A stretch of DNA of 64,000 bases, taken from Lihuaxuella thermophila (lineage in GTDB: Bacteria; Bacillota; Bacilli; Thermoactinomycetales; Thermoactinomycetaceae). Position numbers and translations under genes: made by a program. The stretch lies in assembly GCF_900110165.1 (NCBI RefSeq), contig NZ_FOCQ01000007.1:124001-188000 (forward strand). Direction: 5' to 3'. This document shows positions 1-8,642 of the stretch, piece by piece (position 1 is the first letter of the stretch; every line of letters starts with the position of its first letter). A model generated the notes under the pieces. The model was given only the letters and a program-made list of their open reading frames with translations. It was not told where the DNA came from and ran no database searches.

Positions 1-69
1 AACGGTGGAGAGGGTCTCCAAAATCGCTTTTCCACCCTTTCCACCACCTACGATCAAAAACTTTTGCAA
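1..69 (-). CDS. 5' end of an unidentified minus-strand gene (Rossmann-like start; possibly a BkdR-type regulator)
   Basis: An open frame runs off the left edge of the window. The likely start is a TTG at 69-67 preceded by a GGAGGGGGG Shine-Dalgarno run; an in-frame ATG at 87 is the alternative. The first residues read MQKFLIVGGGKGGKAIL, a glycine-rich beta-alpha start. Sigma-54-dependent regulators of the BkdR type, found near DUF2627 genes in Bacillales, would be one candidate, but only 23 codons are visible. The identity is a guess; that this is a real coding start is more secure. Confidence 0.35.
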   Translation of the reverse strand, partial: MQKFLIVGGGKGGKAILETLSTV

Positions 70-208
70 AAGGGTTCCCCCCTCCATTCCAGTCTCTCCG
101 TTCCCTATCTTACCATATACCTCACCACCCTCCCGTCCAGACGGGTGGCAATCCTGCTACAAATAAGGTACTATAAGGCTTGAACAGAGGAAAGGCGGTT
201 AAAGGTCC

Positions 209-490
209 ATGAAGATCATTTATCAGCGCATTCTTGCGATCCTCATCATGTGTATTCCGGGAGTTCTCGCCATCTACGGTTGGACATTGCTGCGGGATAT
301 CCTGTTTAACTACTTTGCGGGGCAAGGGTTTGCCTGGCTGCCCTTTCTCGGCGGACTTTTTTTACTCCTCTTCGGCCTTTTCATCCTGGGCGGTTTCATC
401 TTTCACCACGACAAAAAGCGGAACAAAATACAGCCTAAATTGCTCCGCAAAAATGACAAGGCAGCAACGGAACAAAAATCCGGCCGGTAA
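209..490 (+). CDS. DUF2627 family membrane protein (YqzF-like)
   Basis: 93 residues with two hydrophobic segments (about 8-30 and 44-66) and a basic, lysine-rich tail after residue 67, so probably a two-pass membrane protein. It resembles the DUF2627 family of small Bacillales proteins, whose function is unknown. An AGGAAAGG-like site lies upstream and a strong terminator follows directly, so it is probably monocistronic. It is divergent from the partial gene at the window edge. Confidence 0.6.
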   Translation: MKIIYQRILAILIMCIPGVLAIYGWTLLRDILFNYFAGQGFAWLPFLGGLFLLLFGLFILGGFIFHHDKKRNKIQPKLLRKNDKAATEQKSGR

Positions 491-524
491 AACATCCGTT
501 TCAAGTTGAACGGATGTTTTTTTG
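490..524 (+). terminator. Rho-independent terminator after the DUF2627 gene
   Basis: Ten-base arms AACATCCGTT and AACGGATGTT with an 8-base loop, followed by a run of seven T, directly after the stop codon. Confidence 0.85.
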
Positions 525-600
525 ATTTTTTACCGATGTAACCATCACCGAAGTAGGTACATATCCTGGGTATGATGATGCACCCAGGGGAGGGAATGAT

Positions 601-1581
601 GTGTACCATCCAAGCCAGACATGGTTTTCTGTTTTAAGACAGCCGCTGCTCTCTACCACCCGATTATGCCGGGAGTGGATGCAAAGAGAGCGTCTTGAAA
701 CAACAAACAAAGATATTTCTTCCGCACTCGGCCGCCTTGAGCGGGAGTTGCGGAAAATCGAGCAAGCGGCAACCTCTTCGGCGACGGATCCTGTATTTTT
801 GTATGACTGGTTCAATCATGTGGTCCATTCCTATAAACAAGTGACACGTTGGGCGAAATCATTATCTGTCCCCCGAAGAACCTCTTCGATCTCTGTCTTG
901 AACGAAGGCGAACCCGATATGCCGGAACAATTTTCCAACCCGATCAGTGAACCGCGCGTTCCCATCGGAAAACACATATTGCCTCCACTCCCTTACCCTT
1001 ATGATGCTCTGGAACCTTATATTGATGAAAAAACGATGCGGATTCACCACGATGAACACCATAAAAGTTATGTGGAGGGGCTTAACAAGGCGGAGAAAAT
1101 GCTGCAATTGGCCCGTGAAAGCGGAAACTTCGAACTGGTCAAACACTGGGAAAGAGAACTCGCTTTTAACGGAGCCGGCCATTATTTGCATACCATTTTT
1201 TGGGAAATCATGAGTCCGCAGGGCGGCGGCGAGCCCACTGGTTCATTGCGAAAACAAATTGAATTGGATTTCGGCAGCTTTGATGCGTTCAAAAAACACT
1301 TTTCAGCAGCAGCAGAAAAAGTGGAAGGCGGAGGCTGGGCCATTCTCGTATGGAGCCCCCGTGCCCACCGCTTAGAGATTTTAACTGCGGAAAAGCACCA
1401 AAACTTATCACAGTGGGATGTGATCCCCCTCCTGCCGCTGGATGTGTGGGAACACGCATACTATTTGAAATATCCCAACAAGAGAAAAGATTATATTGAA
1501 GCGTGGTGGAACGTTGTCCATTGGCCCGAGGTGCAGCGGCGCTGGAGAGTGGCCCGCCAGGTCACTTGGAAGCCGTACTGA
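601..1581 (+). CDS. sodF: Fe/Mn superoxide dismutase with N-terminal extension (SodF type)
   Basis: Dismutates superoxide to hydrogen peroxide and oxygen. The SOD domain covers residues about 122-326; the first 115 residues are a helical extension like that of Bacillus subtilis SodF. The metal ligands are visible: His149/150 in MRIHHDEHH, His197 in GHYLHTIFW, and Asp281 and His285 in PLDVWEHAYYL. The GTG start at 601 is set by the GGGGAGGG site six bases upstream. No signal peptide is seen, so it is cytoplasmic. Whether iron or manganese is used cannot be read from the sequence. Confidence 0.92.
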   Translation: MYHPSQTWFSVLRQPLLSTTRLCREWMQRERLETTNKDISSALGRLERELRKIEQAATSSATDPVFLYDWFNHVVHSYKQVTRWAKSLSVPRRTSSISVLNEGEPDMPEQFSNPISEPRVPIGKHILPPLPYPYDALEPYIDEKTMRIHHDEHHKSYVEGLNKAEKMLQLARESGNFELVKHWERELAFNGAGHYLHTIFWEIMSPQGGGEPTGSLRKQIELDFGSFDAFKKHFSAAAEKVEGGGWAILVWSPRAHRLEILTAEKHQNLSQWDVIPLLPLDVWEHAYYLKYPNKRKDYIEAWWNVVHWPEVQRRWRVARQVTWKPY

Positions 1582-1633
1582 ATTCATTTTTCGCTTGCCT
1601 GTCTGATGAAGAATGGCCGGGAGGTCGGAAACG

Positions 1634-1873
1634 ATGGGAAAAAAGAAAAGAAGTACTCGAGAAAAGCACCCTAATCCGCCGCAAAAACCACGCTACACAT
1701 TAAAAGCCAATCTGTTTTACAGCCAAGTGATCGCTCCGCTAGTGAAAGCATATCAGCAGTCCATGGGGGCAAAAAATTATGAGGAAGCGGAACAATTTTT
1801 CAACCAAATCAGGGAAGCAAAAAAGCAACACCGCTTCCTCCTGCATAAAAAGGAAATGATCCGCATCAGATAA
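1634..1873 (+). CDS. Small basic protein, unknown function
   Basis: 79 residues starting MGKKKRSTREKH, very rich in Lys, Arg and Gln, with a helical middle (AYQQSMGAKNYEEAEQFF). The ATG at 1634 is chosen because GGGAGGT lies eight bases before it; a longer frame starts at 1613. It follows sodF by 52 bases on the same strand and is followed by a terminator, so the two may be cotranscribed. I do not recognise the family. The charge could suit nucleic-acid binding, but that is inference. Confidence 0.6.
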   Translation: MGKKKRSTREKHPNPPQKPRYTLKANLFYSQVIAPLVKAYQQSMGAKNYEEAEQFFNQIREAKKQHRFLLHKKEMIRIR

Positions 1874-1883
1874 TCATCTCCAG

Positions 1884-1912
1884 TCTGGTCCACCGGGGAC
1901 CGGGCTTTTTTG
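1884..1912 (+). terminator. Terminator after the small basic protein gene
   Basis: GGTCC/GGACC stem followed by GGGCTTTTTT, eleven bases after the stop codon. Confidence 0.65.
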
Positions 1913-1975
1913 TGAGACGCATCTAAGTCACCAACCGGACAGTTATTGGAGGGCTTTAAACGATACAGACTTACA

Positions 1976-2026
1976 GAAAAAAACACCGTCTTTACTGAAT
2001 TAAATGATTCCAGTAAAATTACGGTG
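1976..2026 (-). terminator. Terminator of the isochorismatase-like gene (minus strand)
   Basis: On the minus strand CACCGT and ACGGTG arms, with an inner TACTGG/CAGTA pairing, are followed by seven T. It lies about 70 bases downstream of the stop at 2093. Confidence 0.75.
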
Positions 2027-2092
2027 GGTCGTTCGTTCACAATGCTTTTCCGAATACGGAAAGAGATTCCAACGAAACCAAACAATCGGGAT

Positions 2093-2629
2093 TCATATAA
2101 CCAACTCCTCACCGGAAAACTGTATCTCTTCTGTTTCCTTAAGAGTAGCAAAAGCATTACCCAACACTTGATTGTGATGATCCATAATTTGTTTGGCGCT
2201 TAAGGAATCGGAATCCCATGTCCGGTGGGCATCTTTGACGAGTGTGACATGATAGCCGAGACTAAATGCACGGCGAATCGTCGTATCTACGCAATACTCG
2301 GTCTGATTTCCGGCGACAACGAGATGTTGGATTTGTGCAGCTTTCAGCTTCTCATGAAGCTCAGTTTCATGAAAAGAATCCGGCGTATGTTTTTGGATCA
2401 CAACTTCCCCCGCATTGGGAGCAATGGAAGAATGAATTTCCCATGGAGGAGTTCCAAATTTGAATTCTTCATCATTATGTTGAACAAAAAAGACAGGGAC
2501 GTTGGCAGAACGTGCCTGATTAATTAAGACCTGAAGATTTTTGAGAAGCCCTTCTCCGTCGTAGATCGGACAAGATTCGTCAAACATGGCATTTTGAACG
2601 TCTATCACTAACAAAGCGGTCTTTTGCAT
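2093..2629 (-). CDS. Isochorismatase-like cysteine hydrolase
   Basis: 178 residues, the usual size for this family, which hydrolyses amides such as nicotinamide or related small molecules through a Cys-Asp-Lys triad. The candidates are visible: Asp10 in LLVIDVQNAM, Lys80 in VVIQKHTPDSF and Cys113 in NQTEYCVDTT, including the cis-peptide-type VAGNQTEYC context. No signal peptide. It is transcribed alone, downstream of spo0A on the same strand but behind the spo0A terminator. The substrate cannot be assigned; the sequence looks more like generic YaaI/YecD-type hydrolases than a true PncA. Confidence 0.88.
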   Translation of the reverse strand: MQKTALLVIDVQNAMFDESCPIYDGEGLLKNLQVLINQARSANVPVFFVQHNDEEFKFGTPPWEIHSSIAPNAGEVVIQKHTPDSFHETELHEKLKAAQIQHLVVAGNQTEYCVDTTIRRAFSLGYHVTLVKDAHRTWDSDSLSAKQIMDHHNQVLGNAFATLKETEEIQFSGEELVI

Positions 2630-2713
2630 GTTTCATCTCTCCCCATTTATTCATCATGAAAGTACTGTTTGACATGATAAATAAAAAACCTCCCTAAACA
2701 GAATCCGAATTCA

Positions 2714-2768
2714 CACAAAAAAGCACCGCCTTTACCGGCTGTACAAACGTCCGAGTAAATAGCGATGC
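2714..2768 (-). terminator. Terminator downstream of spo0A
   Basis: On the minus strand GCATCGC...TTTACTCGG pairs imperfectly with CCGGTAAA...GCGGTGC, followed by TTTTTT. It lies about 110 bases beyond the spo0A stop and ends with the T run at 2717-2722. Confidence 0.7.
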
Positions 2769-2877
2769 TTCTGAAGTTAAGCGCTATGTAATTGTCGGTT
2801 CTGTTCGTGTTTTCGGTTTCTGCATCCGAATAAAACTTCTTATGTAATTCTTGCGAAATCCTTGCGTTTTCTCGGCC

Positions 2878-3660
2878 TTATCCCACTTTATGCTCAATAC
2901 GCAGTTTGTCCGCGACCATGGCGATAAATTCACTGTTGGTGGGTTTGGCCTTGGAGACGTTGATGGTGTAGCCAAACAAGTTGCGAATCGACTCCATATT
3001 CCCACGGCTCCATGCCACTTCAATGGCATGTCGAATCGCTCTTTCCACCCTGGTTGGAGTAGTATTGTATTTTTCGGCAATTCTGGGATAGAGTGTTTTT
3101 GTAATCGCTCCAAGCAAATCCACTTCATTGTAAACCATCGTGATGGCCTCACGAAGATACAAATATCCCTTGATGTGAGCAGGGACTCCGATCTCATGGA
3201 TTACATTTGTAATATTTGCATCCAAATTGTTGGGCCGGTTGGAGACAGCACTGATGCTTGCTCTCATTCTTGGGACGGCAGCGCCATTTCCCTTCATCTG
3301 CCGAATGCGGTGAGTAAGTACATCCATGTCAAACGGCTTCAGAATATAGTAAGAAGCACCCAGTTCTACCGCACGCTGCGTAATTTCTTCCTGCCCAAAT
3401 GCCGTTAACATGATAACTTTGGGAGCGGGTTGCAGGTTCATTGCCTGGATTTGCTCCAGCACACCCAATCCATCCAGATGGGGCATGATGATATCCAGCA
3501 CCAGTACATCGGGCACCCGTTCTTTTAACATCTCGATGACTTCCCCGCCGTTGTGGGCGACACCGATCACATCCATATCCTCTTGATTACCGAGATGCTC
3601 TTTCAATAACTCAGCAAATTCCCGGTTATCATCTGCTAGAATTACTCGAATTTTATCCAA
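2878..3660 (-). CDS. spo0A: Spo0A, master response regulator of sporulation
   Basis: The phosphorelay output regulator that activates or represses early sporulation genes. An N-terminal receiver domain (about 1-120) contains the acidic pocket (ADDN), the phosphoacceptor Asp56 in [13 protein letters not shown], and the conserved Thr and Lys (LTAFG, ILKPFD). The C-terminal Spo0A DNA-binding domain (about 145-260) has the recognition region [17 protein letters not shown]. The TTG start at 3660 is chosen because it lies after GGAAGGG and makes the acceptor exactly Asp56; a longer frame begins at ATG 3696. In the intact order it follows spoIVB closely, as here, where the spoIVB 3' fragment ends at 3850. 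Confidence 0.97.
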   Translation of the reverse strand: MDKIRVILADDNREFAELLKEHLGNQEDMDVIGVAHNGGEVIEMLKERVPDVLVLDIIMPHLDGLGVLEQIQAMNLQPAPKVIMLTAFGQEEITQRAVELGASYYILKPFDMDVLTHRIRQMKGNGAAVPRMRASISAVSNRPNNLDANITNVIHEIGVPAHIKGYLYLREAITMVYNEVDLLGAITKTLYPRIAEKYNTTPTRVERAIRHAIEVAWSRGNMESIRNLFGYTINVSKAKPTNSEFIAMVADKLRIEHKVG

Positions 3661-3709
3661 GGGAGACCCTTCCTTTCGAAAGAGTGAATTCTTCATTTTC
3701 TCTTAACCT

Positions 3710-3717
3710 TTCGACAA
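3710..3717 (-). promoter_or_regulatory. Candidate 0A box upstream of spo0A
   Basis: TTGTCGAA on the minus strand matches the Spo0A-binding consensus TTGNCGAA. It lies 50 bases before the chosen TTG start, within the leader. In Bacillus subtilis spo0A is autoregulated through such boxes. Further upstream, around 3800, ATAGAATTA resembles a sigma-H -10 element, but no convincing -35 goes with it. Confidence 0.45.
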
Positions 3718-3851
3718 ACATGTGGCTCTTCCTTCTTCCATCCCGTGTTGATTTCAAAAAATTACCAAACAAGGCGCTCATCATGATGAATTTTTTAGCA
3801 TTAATTCTATTATACATTTGAAAATTTGTAAATCGCGAGCCGCTTCGATTC

Positions 3852-3884
3852 ATAAAAAAGCGGATCCCTGAGAGGAACCCGCTG
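3852..3884 (-). terminator. Terminator at the native end of spoIVB
   Basis: AGCGG...CCGCT stem with CCTCTCAGG in the apical part, then TTTTTT on the minus strand. It overlaps the last SpoIVB codons, as a compact gene terminator between spoIVB and spo0A. Confidence 0.65.
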
Positions 3885-3959
3885 AGGATTGAAATACACC
3901 CGCATCTTGAAGCATCCATTCGATAAACGTTCCATATCCTGAAGTCGGATCGTTGACAA

Positions 3960-3969
3960 ATACATGGGT
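3960..3969. other. Left attachment junction of the spoIVB intervening element
   Basis: ATACATGGGT, identical to 22283-22292. Left of it is spoIVB coding sequence; right of it is TAACAC..., the element side. Together with the other junction it reconstructs a symmetrical site (arms GTGTTAAC and GTTAACAC around a 10-base centre) on the excised circle, as expected for a serine integrase attP, while the restored chromosomal site is less symmetrical. Confidence 0.85.
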
Positions 3970-4618
3970 TAACACGATGCACCAACTTATATTGCGAGCT
4001 TGGTACGGACGCAGCATCCGGCATGGCGCCTTGTTTCCGTTGACGATCAGGAGTATATCTTAAAATTAAATTCCATGAATCGAAAAGGTGTCCATATTCT
4101 TCAAAATATGGATAACATATCGCCCCTTATTGTTATCTCATGTTCCAAAAGTTGGCGATACGGACCGTATTCGTCAATATATTTCCCGCTTTTGGGAGTG
4201 CAAATCATTAACTTTATCTCTAAAGAGTATCGAAAAAACTGACATGCCCTATAAAATACAAGGTTTCAACTTTAACCCGGTGTATTCGAAGATACAACTA
4301 ATTATATCTACTTCCCGTTTCTCGCCAATGAATTGCGAGCTTCTCGTTTCATCAAGCCCGATTTCAGCCGCACTCTCCAGAAGGTGAGCATCCGGCCCGA
4401 ACCAGTTTTAAGAGGCTTTTATTTTGTGTTGCTAGGAAAAGTTGTAAGTTGATTATTGATTGACTGAGGAACCTCCGGCATTTTTAAAAAAGGTACCTAT
4501 CCAGGTTCAATGTAGACAAAAAAGCCGATTTCCTTTGTCTTGAGTCGAGGGAATCGGCTTGTAGGACATATCTATATCTGGTTGCACAAATCTTTCAGTT
4601 CCTGTCTCAATAAGAACG
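3970..4618. other. Left end of the element: no intact gene, coding relics
   Basis: About 650 bases without a supported gene. Short open stretches look like eroded protein: a plus-strand frame around 4140-4240 (VPKVGDTDRIRQYISRFW) and another near 4290-4440 (FLANELRASRFIKPDFSRTL). Neither has a start with a ribosome site, and I cannot name either. Confidence 0.5.
4517..4560 (-). terminator. Terminator of the SPOR/phosphodiester-glycosidase gene
   Basis: AAGCCGATT and AATCGGCTT arms with a 21-base loop, followed by six T on the minus strand, 59 bases beyond the stop codon. Confidence 0.8.
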
Positions 4619-6211
4619 TTATGGCAAAATTACAATTGCATCTCCGTCTGCACGTTCACCGGCTGGATCAGACGGTCGATTGATGAGACGGGCTCCGATC
4701 GTCATGGTGGTGGATCCGCCGCCGTCGAGATTCACAGCATCAGTTGCTCCCAGAGATTTCATAATAAGAGCACTTTCCTTAAAACTAGCACCTACACTAT
4801 ATCCCGGCTGACGACCATCTACCGTAACGAGAAGGATTTTCCCATCAGATGTCACTCCTGCAAGAGTCCGCGGATTCCGGCGCTCGCCGAAACGGTAGAA
4901 AAATTCCGGATTGTCGGTCCAATGGAATCCTTCTGCCATGGCTGTAATACTCACTTTACCGTCACGCAGCAAGCGTGGGCCGCCATTTACAATCCCTGTT
5001 GTTTTATCGACTTGAAGCAGTGATCCATCTGCCAAAACCTGTGTATCCACGGTAATCTTTGCTCCCACTTTGGCGTGAATACGCAACCAATCGGCAGCAT
5101 CCCCTGTTCCTGCCAAGACAGATCCCTCACGCGGAATAGAACCACCGCGCTGATCACGTATTTCGATTACTTTTCCTGCGGAATCCAGTACGGCTTCCAC
5201 TCCGTCCCCGGGTTCAGTGGTCTGGCCAAAAATAGGATTGAACTGAATGAGTTCGCCTGTATCTGTACAAGTAAAGTCATGTTTCGGGTGATCCGTTGTA
5301 TCACCTGTACCACCACATCCCCGAATAAGACCAGGTTTACGGTTAAGGCCGTCCAATTCACGTTTTGCGCCATCGGAAGCTGTAACTGAGAGATGAGTCT
5401 CGACAGCAGCCACTTGTGCTCCTGTTTTGTTTAGAATAAAGCTTGTTCTGCCGTTAACCGCTTCACTAATAAGGTTTCCGCCAATCATGGAGACACCGGC
5501 CAGGTCTCCTTCTGTACCGTCATTTGGCCCCATTACAAAATATCCTCCATTGATAGCAGCCAGTGCTTTGGTACGATCCGCGATGCTGGACAATTTCTCT
5601 TTTCCGGGCACAATTTCCGTACCCAGCTCGGGAACAATTTTTCCCTTGAATTGCTTAGGATCCACTTCCAGTACATTCACAACCCATGGACCAGTTGTTT
5701 TTCCCCCGTCTTCTCCGGAGTAGACCACACGAAGCTTCTCATATCCTTTCGCTGTAAGCTCATCTCGCAATTTGATCGCATCTGCTTCCGTTTTAAAAGA
5801 TCCGACACGCACAAGATATCCAAGCGGACCATGATCGGGGGCATCAGGAGCCCTTTCCGAAATACGTTGTACTCGGGAATGATATCCATCTTTATTCAGG
5901 CGCTTTGCTATTGTTTCTGCTTCTTCACGAGTAGAACAAAAGGCAACATCCACTATGTAAACATCTTTCTCCGATTGCTTCCCACGTACGATTCGTGTAT
6001 GGGTAAGTCCGGGAGCAAGTACGATTTTCTGCCGTGTTTCTCTAAGGTTCGCCTGTCCGAGTGGAAGGGATTTTTCCAATTCCGCCGATGCTTGTACAAC
6101 ATTCAAAGGTAATACATGTTGGGAAACGACTGAAGACGTAAAAGCCATTGTTGTAATGACCGAGACAGCCAATAACTTCCGAAGAGATCTTTCACCACTT
6201 CGCTGCATCAA
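4619..6211 (-). CDS. Secreted SPOR-domain phosphodiester glycosidase (NAGPA/DUF2233 family)
   Basis: 530 residues. An N-terminal signal peptide (basic start, hydrophobic 11-28, VVQASA cleavage region) is followed by a SPOR-like peptidoglycan-binding repeat (about 80-165; YLVRVGSFKTEADAIKLRDE) and a large NAGPA/DUF2233 phosphodiester glycosidase domain (about 170-530) with AAINGGYFV, IVNGGPRLL and the family motif NLDGGGSTTM. Such enzymes remove N-acetylglucosamine phosphodiester-linked groups or act on cell-wall polymers; Bacillus YoeB-like wall roles are possible. It would act outside the membrane. Either TTG 6211 or ATG 6208 fits the AGGAGGT site. It is cargo of the element and sits alone. 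Confidence 0.87.
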   Translation of the reverse strand: MMQRSGERSLRKLLAVSVITTMAFTSSVVSQHVLPLNVVQASAELEKSLPLGQANLRETRQKIVLAPGLTHTRIVRGKQSEKDVYIVDVAFCSTREEAETIAKRLNKDGYHSRVQRISERAPDAPDHGPLGYLVRVGSFKTEADAIKLRDELTAKGYEKLRVVYSGEDGGKTTGPWVVNVLEVDPKQFKGKIVPELGTEIVPGKEKLSSIADRTKALAAINGGYFVMGPNDGTEGDLAGVSMIGGNLISEAVNGRTSFILNKTGAQVAAVETHLSVTASDGAKRELDGLNRKPGLIRGCGGTGDTTDHPKHDFTCTDTGELIQFNPIFGQTTEPGDGVEAVLDSAGKVIEIRDQRGGSIPREGSVLAGTGDAADWLRIHAKVGAKITVDTQVLADGSLLQVDKTTGIVNGGPRLLRDGKVSITAMAEGFHWTDNPEFFYRFGERRNPRTLAGVTSDGKILLVTVDGRQPGYSVGASFKESALIMKSLGATDAVNLDGGGSTTMTIGARLINRPSDPAGERADGDAIVILP

Positions 6212-6709
6212 TTGATTCTACCTCCTGTTACAATCTACTGAATCGGACCTTGATACTGCCATTGTACGAATCTAATTTAGAGAGAAATTGTAGATAACCG
6301 TAACCCTATGTAAATTTTAGAACCCCTGCTATCAAATAGATTATTAAGCGCATTTTCAGACTCTGAAGCCGAATTAACGGAAATGATTATTCTTTCCAGT
6401 CCGTTCTCTTTTCTGGATGGTATATGAGGGGGATTCGTCAAATATCTCTGCATGATCTGAACCAGCTTAAAGTCGCCGATCTCATCTTCTGTTTCATTTC
6501 TTAAATCGTTGACAAAGAAAAGTCAACAGCCTCAAGATATAATTATCATTGCGGCTACGTACCAATGGATGGCCCAACTGATCGCAGCATTCGGCAATGC
6601 CGCACCGGAACAATTGATAACGGGAAAATTCTTTCTATAGTTGGCTCTGCAGGCCGCCTCATTTTGGAGGTCGGGGAATACTTAAATCAGAAGTCTAATA
6701 GGGGGAAAA
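6212..6709. other. Gap with eroded coding relics
   Basis: About 500 bases. On the minus strand about 6270-6520 an open stretch lacks a start and contains FKLVQIMQRYLTNPPHIP, probably the C-terminal part of a lost gene. On the plus strand about 6500-6640 another start-less stretch contains AATYQWMAQLIAAFGNAA and ends in TAG. Neither is recognised. Confidence 0.4.
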
Positions 6710-7420
6710 ATGAATCAGCCATTTTTTCATACTGAGGCATTGAATCTGATGGGAATCCAACCTGTATACTCACCTGAACGATTAAAATTAATCGCAGATA
6801 AAGAAACAGAGATTAACAGGAGATTTCCTCTGTCCTTAAGGGAGCTTTACGCAGTAAAGAAAATTGAAGAATGGTTTGAAAGCCGAAACGGGGACCAATT
6901 GGTTCCTCTTCAACGTTTGGAACTGGAAACACGGGAATATTGGGAATACGAATTGGGATTGAGATTCCTACATGTTCCCTCAAACATGCAAGCCAATGAA
7001 GGAATCTACTTTTTTATTGAATGCCAGGGCTGTTGGTCATGGTGGGTAATGTTAAATGGTGCGGAAGATCCACCCGTTATCGTCGAATCACTTTTAGATG
7101 AAGCCCAAATCGTTGCGTGCGACAAGCTAAGTGACTTTATCTTTGCTTACGCCTGGGATCAATCAATCATGGATAGTCCCTCTTTTCAAACTGGATGTTA
7201 TACGTCTGAAAAAGAGTTTCTTGGCTTACTACGGAACCGGTGTGTAGAGAAACCAACCACCCGTCTCGCTTCCACTGTTCATCGATACCGATTCAGGTAT
7301 AAGGATTGCCGTCTCTTTCTTTTTGAAGAGACCTGCCAAATTTTCCTTGCCGCAGAAAATGAGGAGTCGAAAAATGAATTGATGACCATACTTAAGCCTT
7401 TTGTAACATGGGATACTTAG
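6710..7420 (+). CDS. SUKH-like (SMI1/KNR4 superfamily) protein, putative
   Basis: 236 residues, no signal peptide or membrane segment. The N-terminal pattern (ADKETEINRRFPLSLRELYA), the aromatic core with ECQGCWSWWV and the acidic VESLLDE stretch resemble SUKH proteins, many of which are immunity proteins to contact-dependent or polymorphic toxins. AGGGGGAAAA lies just before the ATG. No toxin gene is adjacent, so an orphan immunity or regulatory role is only inference. A relic ending near 19155 reads similarly in its last residues. It could be another all-alpha/beta accessory family. Confidence 0.5.
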   Translation: MNQPFFHTEALNLMGIQPVYSPERLKLIADKETEINRRFPLSLRELYAVKKIEEWFESRNGDQLVPLQRLELETREYWEYELGLRFLHVPSNMQANEGIYFFIECQGCWSWWVMLNGAEDPPVIVESLLDEAQIVACDKLSDFIFAYAWDQSIMDSPSFQTGCYTSEKEFLGLLRNRCVEKPTTRLASTVHRYRFRYKDCRLFLFEETCQIFLAAENEESKNELMTILKPFVTWDT

Positions 7421-7498
7421 AAATTGAAATTCCACACACGCATGCTAGAACTACCTGATGCCCTTTTCAATCTCATATTCTCCTAAATCCAGGAAAGA

Positions 7499-7532
7499 CT
7501 CCTGCAATGTGAGTGTGGACACATCGCAGGAG
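7499..7532. terminator. Strong hairpin between converging SUKH-like and protease genes
   Basis: CTCCTGC...GCAGGAG arms extended by ATGTG/CACAT, loop of a few bases. The T run is weak (TCTTTCC on the minus strand). Its place between two converging genes suggests a bidirectional terminator. Confidence 0.55.
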
Positions 7533-7545
7533 CCATGGAATTTGT

Positions 7546-8601
7546 CTATTTCCAAGCGTTGAGGTTCGTAACCGAGGTGGGAGTCATTTCGCATGAATAA
7601 TTCCAGCTGCTCGTTTCTGCGCTGGATACACCGACAATGTAGAAGTTGCGTCCGTCCGGTGAATTGAAATTGGGCCCTCCGCTCTGCCCCTGCATAGCAT
7701 CAGCGTTATGGCTGTACATCGCATCATTTCCGTATGTCCAAATGCTTTGGATGTTTCCGAGTGCGCGCCACATCGTCCCATCCGGCTTATCATAGGGATA
7801 GCCCGTCACATTAATCTGGGTGTTTTGCGTTGGGGAGGCTTTCAGCTTGAAAGATCCGAGAGCAGTAAACATTCCCGAGGGAAATTTCACCACACCATAA
7901 TCCACGGCGATCATATCCCCGGTTACGTGCTCGGGATCCGGAGCCACTTTGGAGGCCCAGGCATTGGTTACAATTAAGTTTGTTGGATCAGAAGCGACTC
8001 CATACGGATTGTAACCGCCGTTCTTCCCTGGAACGACCGCCAAATGAGTCATATAATTGTTATAATAAGTGTCATATAAACAATGAGCTGCTGTCAGCAC
8101 GGTATTATCATCAATAATCGCGCCTGTACAAGCATACCAGCCCCCATCATTTGGATTCCTGAAATAAATATAGGTCACAGATCTGTAGGGAAATACCTCT
8201 GTATTCGTGATCTGTGTCCGATCGTCCGTACCACCGATGATCGTATTTGCTTGAACGCCATCTGTTGAAGATTCTTCCGCGTATGCTCTGACTTGTTGTT
8301 TCAGTTTCCTGGCCTCTGCATCGGTATAAATCTCCCCTGTGGCAGTCGAGAAACCCTCTGGATTGTCTTTGATGATTTTCATTTCGGCCGCATCGTGCGT
8401 GCGTGATTCCATGGTCCCAATTTCTTTGGGCCTTTCTTGCAAAATTTCAGCCACTTCTTCATTACTTAATCGTTTGACAGTAAAGCGAGGCAGTTCCACT
8501 TCGTCAGCTTGTTTCGTTTTTGCTTGTGCCGGTGAAACAAATAACGGCAAAGCGAGAAATAGAGATAATAACAACACGATCGATCTTTTCAAATATTTCA
8601 T
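7546..8601 (-). CDS. Secreted trypsin-like serine protease (V8/glutamyl endopeptidase-like)
   Basis: 351 residues. The signal peptide (basic start, hydrophobic 8-22, PAQA) is followed by a long propeptide to about 118 and then a chymotrypsin-fold S1B/S46-type protease domain starting near IIGGTDDR. The catalytic triad is visible: His173 in LTAAHCLYD, Asp234 in AVDYGVVKF and Ser307 in QGQSGGPNF. This fits extracellular glutamyl endopeptidases such as Mpr/Blase. The ATG at 8601 abuts GAGGAG; a TTG three codons later is better spaced and may be the true start. It acts outside the cell after propeptide removal. The opposite-strand lipoprotein gene starts 41 bases away, so the promoters are divergent. 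Confidence 0.88.
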   Translation of the reverse strand: MKYLKRSIVLLLSLFLALPLFVSPAQAKTKQADEVELPRFTVKRLSNEEVAEILQERPKEIGTMESRTHDAAEMKIIKDNPEGFSTATGEIYTDAEARKLKQQVRAYAEESSTDGVQANTIIGGTDDRTQITNTEVFPYRSVTYIYFRNPNDGGWYACTGAIIDDNTVLTAAHCLYDTYYNNYMTHLAVVPGKNGGYNPYGVASDPTNLIVTNAWASKVAPDPEHVTGDMIAVDYGVVKFPSGMFTALGSFKLKASPTQNTQINVTGYPYDKPDGTMWRALGNIQSIWTYGNDAMYSHNADAMQGQSGGPNFNSPDGRNFYIVGVSSAETSSWNYSCEMTPTSVTNLNAWK

Positions 8602-8642
8602 CTCCTCTACAATATATGTAAATTTTCTTTAGGAGGAATAAA

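Larger units (their letters stand above)
3850..3969 (-). pseudogene. spoIVB: Detached 3' end of spoIVB (C-terminal 39 codons, beyond the intervening element)
   Basis: The minus strand reads in frame [20 protein letters not shown] followed by QDAGVFQSS... to a TGA at 3852-3850. This is the strongly conserved SpoIVB C-terminus, but it has no start or Shine-Dalgarno site of its own. The same THV codons close the native part of spoIVB at 22284, so the first three codons here are the duplicated core. Joining the copies gives a complete 444-codon gene. It lies about 190 bases upstream of spo0A, where spoIVB normally ends. As it stands it would not be translated unless the 18.3-kb element is excised. 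Confidence 0.92.

Noticed and set aside
3660-3696. Longer spo0A frame starting at ATG 3696
   Set aside because: The TTG at 3660 has a better ribosome site and gives the phosphoacceptor at Asp56, as in Bacillus subtilis Spo0A.
7546-8601. Role of the secreted protease as a replacement for SpoIVB
   Set aside because: It is a chymotrypsin-fold secreted protease with a propeptide, without PDZ or SpoIVB-type sequence.
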